64,000 bases of DNA from Euborellia annulipes (GCA_023213315.1 JAKCPI010025337.1:62001-126000); one strand, 5' to 3'; counted from the stretch's first letter, positions 33,911 to 43,024 are shown. Program-made: numbers and translations. The notes: generated by a model from the letters alone, not told the origin.

Positions 33911-35040
33911 TATATTTTTCAATTATTTACACCCTAAGGAAGCGTAATTTTAAATTTTATTAAAAACGAATGAAAAATAAATTTCAGGGGGGGGCAGGGG
34001 GTGATTGAACTTTCTGAGGTCTAAAATACCATTTTTCAATTATTTACACCCTAAGAAAGCGTCATTTTAAATTTTATTAAAATCGAATGAAAAATAAATT
34101 TCAGGGGGGTCAGGGGGGTGATTGAACTTTCTGATGTCTAAAATACCATTTTTCAATTATTTACACCCTAAGAAAGCGTCATTTTAAATTTTATTAAAAT
34201 CGAATGAAAAATAAATTTTAGGGGGGTCAGGGGGTGATTGAACTTTCTGATGTCTAAAATACCATTTTTCAATTATTTACACCCTAAGAAAGCGTCATTT
34301 TAAATTTTATTAAAATCGATTGAAAAATAAATTTCAGGGGGGTCAGGGGGGTGTTTGAACTTTCTGATGTCTAAAATACCATTTTTCAATTATTTACACC
34401 CTAAGAAAGCGTCATTTTAAATTTTATTAAAATCGAATGAAAAATAAATTTCAGGGGGGTCAGGGGGGTGATTGAACTTTCTGATGTCTAAAATACCATT
34501 TTTCAATTATTTACACCCTAAGAAAGCGTCATTTTAAATTTTATTAAAATCGAATGAAAAATAAATTTCAGGGGGGGGTCAGGGGGGTGATTGAACTTTC
34601 TGATGTCTAAAATACCATTTTTCAATTATTTACACCCTAAGAAAGCGTCATTTTAAATTTTATTAAAATCGAATGAAAAATAAATTTCAGGGGGGGGTCA
34701 GGGGGTGATTGAACTTTCTGATGTCTAAAATACCATTTTTCAATTATTTACACCCTAAGAAAGCGTCATTTTAAATTTTATTAAAATCGAATGAAAAATA
34801 AATTTCAGGGGGGGTCAGGGGGGTGATTGAACTTTCTGATGTCTAAAATACCATTTTTCAATTATTTACACCCTAAGAAAGCAACATTTTAAATTTTATT
34901 AAAATCGAATGAAAAATAAATTTTAGGGGGGGGTCAGGGGGTGATTGAACTTTCTGATGTCTAAAATACCATTTTTCAATTATTTACACCCTAAGAAAGC
35001 GTCATTTTAAATTTTATTAAAATCGAATGAAAAATAAAAA
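33911..35040 (+). repeat. Minisatellite, 10 units of 116-119 bp
   Basis: Each unit runs ATTTTTCAATTATTTACACC...AAATAAATTTCAGG, a G-run, TCAGGGGG, TGATTGAACTTTCTGA. Units begin near 33921, 34037, 34155, 34271, 34388, 34505, 34624, 34742, 34860 and 34978. Variation is mainly in G-run length, so the array is homogenised. Confidence 0.9.
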
Positions 35041-35340
35041 AAATAAAATTTTAGGGGGGGGGGGGGGCGCAGAGCGGAAAAATCTTTTCAAATGTCGAAT
35101 TGTTAGGGGAGGAAGAGTTTTTATTTTTCATTTTAAAGATTTGATAAATATATTTTTCATAAAGCGAGTTAGATCCTGTTTTCCAATGCTTTGCTATGGG
35201 GTAATTGATAACCCCCAAAAAGGGGGGGTTCCCTACCCCTAATTCGATATAATGATAGCCTAAAACCACCCCGGAAAATTCCCTACCCATTAAAAAAAAC
35301 TCCATGAAAATCGGTCCAGTAGTTTCGGAGTCTATGCGTT

Positions 35341-35345
<5 letters not shown>

Positions 35346-35432
<87 letters not shown>
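35346..35432 (+). repeat. (CAGA)n microsatellite
   Basis: About 22 uninterrupted copies near the 3' end of the Helentron-like element. Confidence 0.95.
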
Positions 35433-35433
<1 letters not shown>

Positions 35434-35822
35434 GATTGTCTTTTATATAATAGTATAGATGGTGAAATAATTTTAAATTTGAAAAGGTAAAATAAAATTA
35501 TCTGTACCAGATTTTACGTTTTACGATTTCGGTCATTAAAATTATTTCACTATACACCATATACTATACCATATACTTAAGGCTATAGCTATAGGGTGGG
35601 GACGCTCACTGTTCTTCATAGGAAAGAGGAGAATTAGAGTTTGTTATATCAAAATTTTTTATTAAAATATAATCTTCGGCTTCTAACAAGTTATTTATAT
35701 AATTTAATGTATCTTTTATTAAAATAAAATTTCTTGGGCATGGAACTGGCTGGCTGTGATTGACGATGACAGGAGGTGGCAGCCAGGAAGAGGTGCCTCT
35801 ACATCAATGAGACTCCCAAATT

Positions 35823-35863
35823 TACGACGCTTCGGTCCAAATTTATGCGACCATTATCTGGTA
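35823..35863 (-). ncRNA. Hammerhead-like motif, partly decayed
   Basis: Stem I UAC, box CAGAUAA, extra U, stem II GGUC/GACC, GAAGC, GUC, stem I GUA. Box changes at U4 and G8 would be inactivating; pairing is intact. Confidence 0.4.
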
Positions 35864-35884
35864 TCCAGGAGACATATGTGAATG

Positions 35885-36070
35885 TACAGTGAGCGCCAAA
35901 GTTAAGTCCCACCCATGCTTTTTCTACATGTGATTATTTCATTGTCTTTATAAAAGAAAGTGAAAATATTTATTGTCTAGGTTTCCATTAAAAAATATAA
36001 AATATTTTTTTTAAAAACAATGAAATAATCACAAGTATATGGGTGGGACTCAATATTGTCCCTCACTGTA
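35885..36070. mobile_element. M1 MITE, copy 2
   Basis: TACAGTGAGCGCCAAAGTTA to TATTGTCCCTCACTGTA, TA-flanked. Confidence 0.8.
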
Positions 36071-36090
36071 CAATATATTTCATTCAGGAT

Positions 36091-36361
36091 AATAAGGAAT
36101 AATTCCCAAAGAAGAATGCAGCCAAAATTTATTTCATTCGATTTTAATAAAAAATACTAATCACTTGCTGACGTTTCGGTTCATCATTTGAAATGATTTG
36201 TAAAACAAAAACATCTTATGATTCTATTATATTTTTTCCATGTTTGTAGCTCCGATGATGGTTCAAACCCGAACCGAAACGTCAGCAAGTGATTAGTATT
36301 TTTTATTAAAATCGAATGAAATAAATTTTGGCTGCATTCTTCTTTGGGAATTATTCCTTAA
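36091..36361. mobile_element. Foldback with a hammerhead-like motif
   Basis: Near-perfect arms: AAGGAATAATTCCCAAAGAA ... TTCTTTGGGAATTATTCCTT, extending ~95 bp through TGACGTTTCGGTTC. The left motif has lost its CUGANGA box; the right one is kept at 36249-36286. Confidence 0.65.
36249..36286 (+). ncRNA. Hammerhead-like motif
   Basis: Stem I GCU, box CCGAUGA (U4 to C), extra U, stem II GGUUC/GAACC, GAAAC, GUC, stem I AGC. Stem III is the loopless ACGU palindrome. Confidence 0.5.
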
Positions 36362-36567
36362 TATCCTGAATACAATACTACAGCTATAATCAAATATTCA
36401 ATTACTACAATATATTTCATCCTATGTTGATGTAGACTTTTTGAAAATTTTAAAAATATAAATCTTGATATTTGGCTTTTCTAACTTTCCCATACCCTAG
36501 GATTGGCTGAATATCATTTTAAAATTTTCAACAAATCTACATTAACATATGATGACAGCTCCTGAAT

Positions 36568-36606
36568 ACCTGATGATGTTCGAATAAATTTGGACCGAAA
36601 CGTCGT
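36568..36606 (+). ncRNA. Hammerhead-like motif
   Basis: AC, CUGAUGA (intact box), extra U, imperfect stem II (GUUC...GGACC), GAAAC, GUC, GU. Faces the motif at 35823. Confidence 0.45.
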
Positions 36607-36670
36607 TTCATTGATGCAGTAGAGACACCTCTTCTTGGCAGCCAGTTCGCCTCCTGTTCGTGTTGTTCGC

Positions 36671-37466
36671 ATAAAATAAAATTTGTGAATGCATAAATAA
36701 GATTTAGGATTTCTAAAATATGAAAGTGTTTAGGGAGAAAATCTAAAAAATGTATAACATCTTTCCTCGACTCAACAACATTACATGTTTTCTACTTGCG
36801 TTACTGTTTTTCTTCACAATAAACTTAACAATAATACTTTTTGTAAAAATTTCAATCATTGATTTTTTGTTGCGAACTTGAATGAATTCGACAGAGTAGC
36901 GTTCACTGGAGTTTTTCAATAAATATAAAATTAATGTTTTAGTTTATTTAGCTGGCAATCCATACATTTAGTATTTGGTTTTATTCCGCGAATTCATAAA
37001 GGAAAAAGTCTCCGTCTGATGACTAACAAATTCAACACTGAGATGGACCACATGGTCCATTTATGCGATCTTTAATGAAGTATCGAGTTGTCTCTATTTA
37101 CATTTTAACGGGATGCATCTGCAGGGGCCGATGGCATTTTCTAATGATGCACGGACCATCACCAGATGCTTAGAATCAACAGTTTATTTTGGATTGAGAA
37201 AAAGGTGGAAGATCAACACAAAGTAATCTTTTTTTATTTTTTACTTATGTATGTTCATACATACATCAGCCAACACAGATTAATCATTCTTTTTATATAT
37301 AAATATCATCTATGTTGTGCAAAAAATAATTTAGGTAACGAACCGAAGAAAAATGGATAAAGAATAAAAATAGTTATCCCATCTTGTTAGTTAATAAATT
37401 ATATATAAAGTTATTTTTTAGTTAATATGTAAATCAATGAATAAAAGTAATTAGATAAAAATTTTC

Positions 37467-37503
<37 letters not shown>

Positions 37504-37647
37504 TGACAGAAAATTAAATATTTAATTATTGATAAATTAAATATATTTTGACCTACCTATTTGTAAATAGATTTTAAGAAAAAAAAAGTTTGTCCCCTCT
37601 CCCAAGAAAAGAATTTGTCCCCCCCCCCCCCGTCATTTCAACTTTTA
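36671..37647. other. No gene identified; single-copy patch 37000-37170
   Basis: 37000-37170 is less AT-rich; TTTATGCGATCTTTAATGAAG resembles the hairpin relic at ~9990. An open frame at 37166-37360 has no recognisable feature. The rest is AT-rich with poly-A at 37460-37498. Confidence 0.4.
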
Positions 37648-38082
37648 TTGTATTGGATTCATGTAAAAAATTCGATGTCGAGATTTTGGTATACACGTTT
37701 TGAGGGTCCCCTGAATCCAAAAAAGTGGTTTTCACGACATGCTCTGTCTGTGTCTATATGTCTGTGAACAAAATATCTCTAGAACGAAAAGAGCTAGGAA
37801 GTGGAAATTTTATATTTAAGCTAGGTACTCCCATGGGACGTGACACGAAGCTTTTGAACAAAATCGACCAAAAATCATTTATTTTTTAGATTCTCTTTAA
37901 AATGTATATTCTCATTTTGCCACCGAAATCTTCTGAAGACCACTTTGCTGAATGTACTCTACTGTCGGAAACTAAATAAATTTCGATACAAAAAATCTGG
38001 TGTGACAAGCACAGAACACAACTTTTGATTACCGAAAGTAAGAAAAAGTTGTGTGCTGTGCGACCAGTCACACCAGATTTTT
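37648..38082 (+). repeat. Family A, copy 9 (internally deleted)
   Basis: From TGTATTGGATTCATG to the terminal hairpin (AATCTGGTGTGACAAGCAC ... CAGTCACACCAGATTTTT). The GTACTAGTACTTTACTG block is missing. Confidence 0.75.
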
Positions 38083-38640
38083 AATTTTATTATTATTATT
38101 TTTTTAATTCAAGAGAAACTTAAAATTTAATCTTGATAACTTTTATAGAGATAAATTTTCATTTTTTTTTTTTTAAGCAAAAATTTACACTATATTTATA
38201 AGTAGGGGCGATACCAAAATGATGGTGTTTTTTATTTTAATTTTTAAATTCTGTGTAGCTAGTATTTGGAGGGTTGGCAACTCTGCACACAAGTGGACAG
38301 AAATTTAAAAATAAAAAAACCGCTTAACTTAAAAAAAATTAAATTAATTAATTAAAATATATTTTAATTAATTAATTTAATTTATTATTTTTTATATATA
38401 TATAAAAAATAATTTAAATTAATTTAATATTTTTTTAAGCTTGACTTTTATTATTTTTTAATTTAATTTCTAATTAAATTAATTATTTCAATTTTTTTTT
38501 AATAATTAATTTTAATAGAAATAAAAAAAAAAATTAAATTAATTTAAATAAGTAAAAATATAAATATAAATAAATATATAATAAAAAAAGTTAATAAAGA
38601 TATATTTTTTTTTTTTTAAATTGAAGCGCTTAATAGTAAA
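38083..38640. other. Extremely AT-rich tract upstream of U2AF1
   Basis: 38330-38610 is almost pure A+T with nested AATTAATTAATT palindromes, e.g. around TATATATATATAAAAAATAA. It may separate the gene from flanking repeats or be a replication/cruciform-prone tract. Confidence 0.45.
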
Positions 38641-38642
38641 TT

Positions 38643-38777
38643 TCAGTTCGTCATGTTGGCTATACACGCAACACACTCCTTTGCTCACCTCACTATCTAT
38701 CAGCTGATCACCTTATCCTGGCCTCATTCTCTGCTCTGGTGCGTTCTGAGCAATCAAGTGCTTTTTTTTCCTTTTAG
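38643..38777 (+). promoter_or_regulatory. Probable U2AF1 5' region with 3' splice site
   Basis: TCAGTT at 38643 fits the arthropod initiator consensus. CTTTTTTTTCCTTTTAG at 38761-38777 is a textbook polypyrimidine tract plus AG, 29 bases before the ATG, implying a 5'-UTR intron whose first exon lies upstream. No clear donor was found close by. Confidence 0.4.
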
Positions 38778-38806
38778 TCTGCTAAAAATTTACAATTATT
38801 TTATAA

Positions 38807-39526
38807 ATGGCGGAATATTTAGCATCCATTTTTGGTACAGAAAAAGATAAAGTTAATTGTTCGTTTTATTTTAAAATCGGTGCTTGCCGACACGGTGATC
38901 GATGTTCTCGTATACACAACAAGCCAACTTTTAGTCAAACAGTGCTTTTACAAAATTTATATATAAATCCACAAAATTCAGCCAAATCGGCAGATGGATC
39001 ACATTTAATCGCCAATGTCTCTGATGAAGAAATGCAAGAACATTATGATAATTTCTTTGAAGATATTTTCATCGAATGTGAGGATAAATATGGTGAAATC
39101 GAGGAGATGAATGTTTGTGACAATCTCGGCGATCATTTGGTCGGTAATGTTTTTATTAAATTCAGAAAAGAGGAGGATGCCGAAAAAGCAATCGCCGATT
39201 TAAATAATCGTTGGTTCGGTGGTCGTCCTGTTTATGCCGAACTCAGCCCTGTGACAGATTTTCGTGAAGCCTGTTGCCGACAATACGAGTTAAATGAATG
39301 CTCTCGAAGTGGTTTTTGTAATTTTATGCACTTGAAACCAATCTCAAAAGATTTACGTCGGTATTTGTACAGTCATCACCGTCGAGCAATGAATCGAGAA
39401 AATGATGATCATCATCGTCGTAGAAGTCGTTCACGATCTCGGCCACGACGTGAAAGGAATTATCCTCGTCGGGAGGAGGACCGTAACCGAAGAAGCAGAA
39501 ATGACAAACGTTATGGTCGTTATTAA
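38807..39526 (+). CDS. U2AF1: U2 snRNP auxiliary factor small subunit (U2AF35)
   Basis: Nuclear splicing factor that reads the AG of the 3' splice site as a heterodimer with U2AF65. 239 residues (human 240). First CCCH zinc finger: C18, C27, C33, H37, with S34 kept. U2AF-homology RRM about 45-148, with the RWF (135-137) signature of UHM domains. Second CCCH finger: C157, C165, C171, H175. C-terminal Arg/Ser region from ~200 (RRRSRSRSRPRRER), shorter in glycine than vertebrate forms. The frame is unbroken and intronless, with no poly-A tail or target duplication seen, so a living gene or an old functional retrocopy are both possible. The start matches the universally conserved MAEYLASIFGTEKDK. 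GC is clearly higher than in the flanks. Confidence 0.97.
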   Translation: MAEYLASIFGTEKDKVNCSFYFKIGACRHGDRCSRIHNKPTFSQTVLLQNLYINPQNSAKSADGSHLIANVSDEEMQEHYDNFFEDIFIECEDKYGEIEEMNVCDNLGDHLVGNVFIKFRKEEDAEKAIADLNNRWFGGRPVYAELSPVTDFREACCRQYELNECSRSGFCNFMHLKPISKDLRRYLYSHHRRAMNRENDDHHRRRSRSRSRPRRERNYPRREEDRNRRSRNDKRYGRY

Positions 39527-39618
39527 AACATTAATCATTCATTTGCTTGTATATCTCTAAGATTATCATTTTAGTTCAAATCTATTTTTATTATATTAAA
39601 AATGTATAAACTAGAAAT

Positions 39619-39624
39619 AATAAA
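39619..39624 (+). other. U2AF1 polyadenylation signal
   Basis: AATAAA about 93 bases after the stop codon, followed by a T-rich stretch suitable as downstream element. Confidence 0.55.
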
Positions 39625-39713
39625 ATTGTATTTTTATTTCTAAATTTTTCTTTTTATTAATATAATATTCCTTATAATTTTTACTATAAATATAAATATT
39701 AAAAAAAACATTG

Positions 39714-39896
39714 TACAGTGAGGAACAATATTAAGGTCCCACCCATACGTTTTCTATTTGTGATTATTTCATTGTTTTTAAAAAAAATATATATATTTTT
39801 AATGGAAACTTTCATGTCTCAAACCTAGAAAATTTTCTTTTTCTTTTGTAAAAACAATGAAATAATCACATATAGAAACCGCATGGGTGGGACTTT
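39714..39896. mobile_element. M1 MITE, copy 3, 3' end lost
   Basis: TACAGTGAGGAACAATATTA to GCATGGGTGGGACTTTTT; the last ~20 bases of the right arm are missing. It lies just beyond the U2AF1 3' end. Confidence 0.75.
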
Positions 39897-40239
39897 TTCA
39901 GCATAATTTTTTTTTTTTAACTTTGAATTTGAATAAAAAATTCTCTTTATAAATATTAAATGGGAAATTTATTAAATTTCTTATTAAGAAATTATTTAAT
40001 ATTTATAGAATAGAATTGATGAGGAAAAGAGATGAGAAAAAATTTTCTACATTCGTGTATATATGTATATATTTATATACCCAACCCGAGAAAATTTATC
40101 ACTATATAGATATTTATTTATTTATTAACTAATTTTAACCTGGTAACCGTTGGCTCTAGTTGAAACATTAGGCTTTAATGGAGAATTAAATTCACAAGGT
40201 TTTCTGTTTCAATAATATATTAATTTGATATTAACACTT

Positions 40240-40274
40240 TATACGTATTTCGACACCATATGTGTCATCTTCAG
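40240..40274 (-). ncRNA. Hammerhead-like motif, left arm
   Basis: CUGAAGA, extra U, stem II GACAC/GUGUC with AUAUG loop, GAAA, UACGUAU, A. No stem I pairing seen. Confidence 0.4.
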
Positions 40275-40286
40275 TATGTAATTCGC

Positions 40287-40326
40287 TTCTGAAGATGACA
40301 CATATGGTGTCGAAATACGTATAAAA
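40287..40326 (+). ncRNA. Hammerhead-like motif, right arm
   Basis: UU, CUGAAGA, extra U, stem II GACAC/GUGUC, GAAA, palindromic AUACGUAU, A, AA. Stem I is only 2 bp. Confidence 0.45.
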
Positions 40327-40524
40327 TGTTAATATCAAATTAATATATTATTGAAACAGAAAACCTTGTGAATTTAATTCTCCTATTATTTATTAACATT
40401 AATTATTAACAATCCACCTTCCATCGTTACTTCCTAATCCCATACTCTTGAAAATGGCTCCAAAAATAGAGTCGAAACGTCGCGTCGACTAAAATATCAA
40501 CAACCAATGCCATAAATATATATA

Positions 40525-40726
40525 TACGAGGGTGATCTGAAAAGTTTCAGACATCAATGAAGATGAATAATTAGAAAGACCTCGAGTACTATTTCGTTGG
40601 GCTAAAGAGATGGGAGAAGTGTGTAGACTTACAAGGAGACTAGTGTATGTAGAAAAATAAAAATAAATTTCATAACAAAATGTCTTGTATCTTGGTTAGG
40701 TCGGAAATTTTTCAGCCACCCTCGTG
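40525..40726 (+). mobile_element. Internally deleted mariner element
   Basis: Ends ACGAGGGTGATCTGAAAAG / CAGCCACCCTCGT in a TA-rich target. Keeps the last codons of the transposase (40587-40640). Confidence 0.7.
40587..40640 (+). pseudogene. Mariner transposase C-terminal remnant
   Basis: Reads YYFVGLKRWEKCVDLQGD then a stop. The RW-KC---GDY ending is characteristic of mariner transposases, which normally finish a few residues later. The DDD/DDE catalytic part is absent; dead. Confidence 0.65.
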
Positions 40727-41161
40727 TATATATATATATATATATTGAGATAAATTTTCTCTGGTTGGGTCACGTTGCTTGTTGATATTTATTCGACGTT
40801 TCGGCTCTCTTTTTGAAGCCATTTTCAAGAGTATATTAATGTTATTAATAATAAAAAATCGAAAGTTGTATTCTGTCACTGTTCGAAATTAAATAAACAA
40901 AACTAGGTACTGTATATTGTCGTGGAACTGAGTCCCCCCTCCCCTTATTTTGCCAAAATTCCCTAGAAGGATTTTGATTAAAATTCAAAAAACAATTATT
41001 TTTTCAGATGCTGTTTCAAATGTGTAACTTATTCTCATTTTGTGTTTGAAGTCTTTTGAAGCACACTTATACCCGTATTCATAGTAATTGCTTGAGGAAC
41101 AAGGAATATATACAAATATATAGATATAAATGTATAGCCTAGATACCGATATAAATGTATA

Positions 41162-41423
41162 CATGGGCGTACCCAGGATCAAATCTAGGGGGGGGGGGGC
41201 ATGGTCAGATCATGGTCGTCCAGATTGTGACATAGCTATTTTTTATATAGAGGTGAAAAACGTTCGAATTAAAGGCCTAAAAACCCTCGAGTCCTAACAA
41301 AAAAAATCATTCCCCGTCGCCATCCACCAATTTTGTTTCGTTTCATCACTTTATAAACATTTAATTTTTTTTTTTTGCTTCTAGGGGGGGGGGGGCAGCA
41401 GCCCCTCGCTGGGTACGCCCATG
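41162..41423. mobile_element. hAT-type MITE with perfect 8-bp duplication
   Basis: Ends CATGGGCGTACCCAGG / GCTGGGTACGCCCATG; AATGTATA at 41154-41161 and 41424-41431. Confidence 0.85.
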
Positions 41424-41434
41424 AATGTATAGAT

Positions 41435-41652
41435 TAGGAACCGACCGAATATTCGGTTTCGGCCAAAAATCATGATTTTGGCCGTAGTTTCGGTTTCGGC
41501 CAAAAAGTAGCCGAAACCTGAGTCTGAAAAGTAAAATAAAAAAAAATTTTATAGGAAATACAAGTTTCGGTTTCGGTTACGGTTTCGGCCGAAACTAAGG
41601 TTGAGGTCGAATATTCGGTTTCGGTTGAAAATCTTGTTTCGGTCGGACCCTA
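41435..41652. mobile_element. hAT-type MITE built from TTTCGGCC words
   Basis: Ends TAGGAACCGACCGAA / TTCGGTCGGACCCTA; GTATAGAT at 41427-41434 and 41653-41660. The interior reiterates CGGTTTCGGCC. Its left duplication overlaps the right duplication of the neighbouring MITE. Confidence 0.8.
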
Positions 41653-41789
41653 GTATAGATCTTCCTCAAGAAACGACTATGAATACGGGTATTACTCTTG
41701 TACTTCATAGGAAAGATATGAGAAATGATTGCCATGGTAACAAAATATAAATATTTTCCCCGTTTATAAATTTTACAACTTGAATTCTA

Positions 41790-41943
41790 AAGGTGCATAC
41801 ACATCTGCGCTCTGTCCGTCGCGGGCACCATGTTCGTTAGATTAGTACGAGTTTTGAGATGCTCACGAGCTGCTCAAACCCGTACTAATCTAACGAACAT
41901 GGTGCTCGCGAGGGAGCAGAGCGCAGATGTGTACGCACCTTAA
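41790..41943. mobile_element. Near-perfect 150-bp palindrome, piggyBac type
   Basis: AAGGTGCATACACATCTGCG mirrors CGCAGATGTGTACGCACCTT, and GTTCGTTAGATTAGTACG mirrors CGTACTAATCTAACGAAC. CTAA/TTAA flanks within family A point to a TTAA-type target. Confidence 0.65.
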
Positions 41944-41961
41944 TATATCGGCGTAACAATA

Positions 41962-42185
41962 GCCCTCGGGCTTAGTCTAGTGGCTAGCGAGCTGGCCTTC
42001 TAAATCAAGGGTCGCGGGATCGGATCCCGATGATTTTATTTAAGATACCAAATGACTTAAAAAAGAATGCCTGGACCTCTAATAGATTTATACATTTAAT
42101 AACGGTTATCGTAAAAGTCTATGGCCTAAGTTGCCGAAAAGACTGTGAGTGTGAATTAGAAAAAAAAGTGATTGTTTTTTTTTTT
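41962..42185 (+). repeat. SINE1, copy c
   Basis: GCCCTCGGGCTTAGTCTAGTGG head, AAGGGTCGCGGGATCGGATC B-box region, tail TATGGCCTAAGTTGCCGAAA. Inserted in family A. Confidence 0.7.
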
Positions 42186-42466
42186 ATTAGCAAAATATAC
42201 GTCGACACAAAAAATCTGGTGCGGCCAGTCACCAGATTTTTATTAAAATTTGCCTTTTTCATATAATTATTTTTTGCTGTACAAAGTTCACTTTGTATTT
42301 TGTAAAATTTTATTTAGGCTAGTTGAGTTAACTTTAGCCTAAATACCATAAATTTTTAAGACCCACTAATTTCTTTATTATAGCCCACTTTAAAAAATAT
42401 TTGTATTTTTTCACCTAACATTCTTCCTACATAAACCATATATATATAATCCTAATTAGCTCTTAC

Positions 42467-42558
42467 CTTGTGGTTCCTGTACATTTGCATCGACGCTGGC
42501 CGGTGCCAATGCTATTTTTTGCTGAAGAGCCTCCGCCTTGATCATTCTTCCTCCTCAT
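42467..42558 (-). CDS. Candidate first coding exon, unidentified
   Basis: On the - strand an ATG opens 30 codons (MRRKNDQGGGSSAKNSIGTG then QRRCKCTGTT) and runs exactly to CCACAAG|GTAAGAG, a near-consensus 5' splice site at 42466/42465. The block is of balanced composition in AT-rich surroundings and has no repeat partner here. No family recognised; the next exon would lie at lower coordinates. Confidence 0.35.
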
Positions 42559-42559
42559 G

Positions 42560-43000
42560 TCTGTTGCTCCTAACCTGCCTTTACATTGATATAAAATGTG
42601 CAAGGCATGAATAATTTAAGCCACGTTTTAAAACCTCAGTGAAAAATATACCGACTCAAAGGAAAAAATTCATCAAAAGTTGTTGTTCTGATTTTTTTTT
42701 CTTTTCTTTTAATTTAAAATTTCTATGAGTGAAAAAAAAAAATGATATGATAAAAAGAAATGTCATTAATGATCTTTATTTTGTTCCTCTACTTTTTAAC
42801 TCGTATCATTTATATATGCCAACATTATTAATTATATTTTTTACCTATTTTTTTTTGCAGTTTTTATTATTAATTAAATTCTCAAAAATCATAATAATTT
42901 TGAAATTGGATTATTTTATCAGATAAATAAATTTATTGCAAAATTGCCAGTTTTATAAAGTCATATCGAAAATTATAATAGTTCAATACTCAAAAATATT
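42560..43000. other. AT-rich spacer, nothing seen
   Basis: No gene or repeat recognised. Confidence 0.5.
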
Positions 43001-43024
43001 TTCTTTTTGTTTCAGGTAAGTTTT
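43000..43024 (+). other. Candidate recursive splice site (ratchet point)
   Basis: TTTTCTTTTTGTTTCAG is followed at once by GTAAGTTTTC: strong acceptor and strong donor with no exon (junction 43015/43016). Confidence 0.5.

Larger units (their letters stand above)
33755..35460 (+). mobile_element. Helentron/DINE-1-like non-autonomous element with minisatellite
   Basis: 5' end ATACTAGCTGCGG followed by a hairpin (GTAGGGTTGCC/GGCAACCCTAC), then a ~117-bp minisatellite, a TCGGTCCAGTAGTTTCGGAG box, a (CAGA)n run and the 3' end TATATAATAGTATAGAT. 5' ACTAGCTG, central tandem repeats and tetranucleotide repeat before the tail match Helentron-associated (DINE-1-like) elements. Classification is by structure only. 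Confidence 0.6.
33690..35613. mobile_element. Tc1/mariner-type MITE N1, split by a Helentron-like element
   Basis: Left end TACAGTAAGCGTCACAATTA, right end GGGGACGCTCACTGTT. An unbroken relative lies at 44935-45117 and shows where the insertion occurred: GTGAAATAATTTGAAATTTG there equals the sequence resuming at 35462. Confidence 0.75.
35740..36670. mobile_element. Penelope-like foldback with two nested insertions
   Basis: GGCAGCCAGGAAGAGGTGCC at ~35777 mirrors AGACACCTCTTCTTGGCAGC at ~36624; hammerhead-like motifs face each other at 35823-35863 (-) and 36568-36606 (+). An M1 MITE (35885-36070) and a second foldback (36091-36361) lie inside. Confidence 0.55.
40186..40385. mobile_element. Near-perfect palindrome with two facing hammerhead-like motifs
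   Basis: GAATTAAATTCACAAGGTTT mirrors AAACCTTGTGAATTTAATTC with only two or three differences over ~90-bp arms. Motifs at 40240-40274 (-) and 40287-40326 (+). Confidence 0.7.
40427..40860. mobile_element. Foldback of the hairpin class, interrupted by a mariner remnant
   Basis: CATACTCTTGAAAATGGCTCC (~40441) mirrors GAAGCCATTTTCAAGAGTAT (~40816). Each arm keeps GGCUC..GAGUC/GGCU..AGCC, GAAAC, GUCG on the outgoing strand; the box is UUGAAAA, so decayed. Confidence 0.5.
41070..41691. mobile_element. PIF/Harbinger-type MITE
   Basis: Ends TACCCGTATTCATAGT / CTATGAATACGGGTA with TTA on both sides (41067-41069, 41692-41694), the PIF/Harbinger duplication. Two hAT MITEs are inserted in it. Confidence 0.7.
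40962..42243 (+). repeat. Family A, copy 10, host to four other elements
   Basis: Pieces at 40962-41069, 41692-41789, 41944-41961 and 42186-42243 join into one family A sequence ending in a shortened hairpin. Inserted: Harbinger-type MITE with two hAT MITEs, a piggyBac-type palindrome and SINE1. Confidence 0.65.

Noticed and set aside
33911..35040. Regularly spaced repeats, considered as a CRISPR array
   Set aside because: Whole units of ~117 bp repeat with no unique spacers, and the context is eukaryotic; it is a minisatellite.
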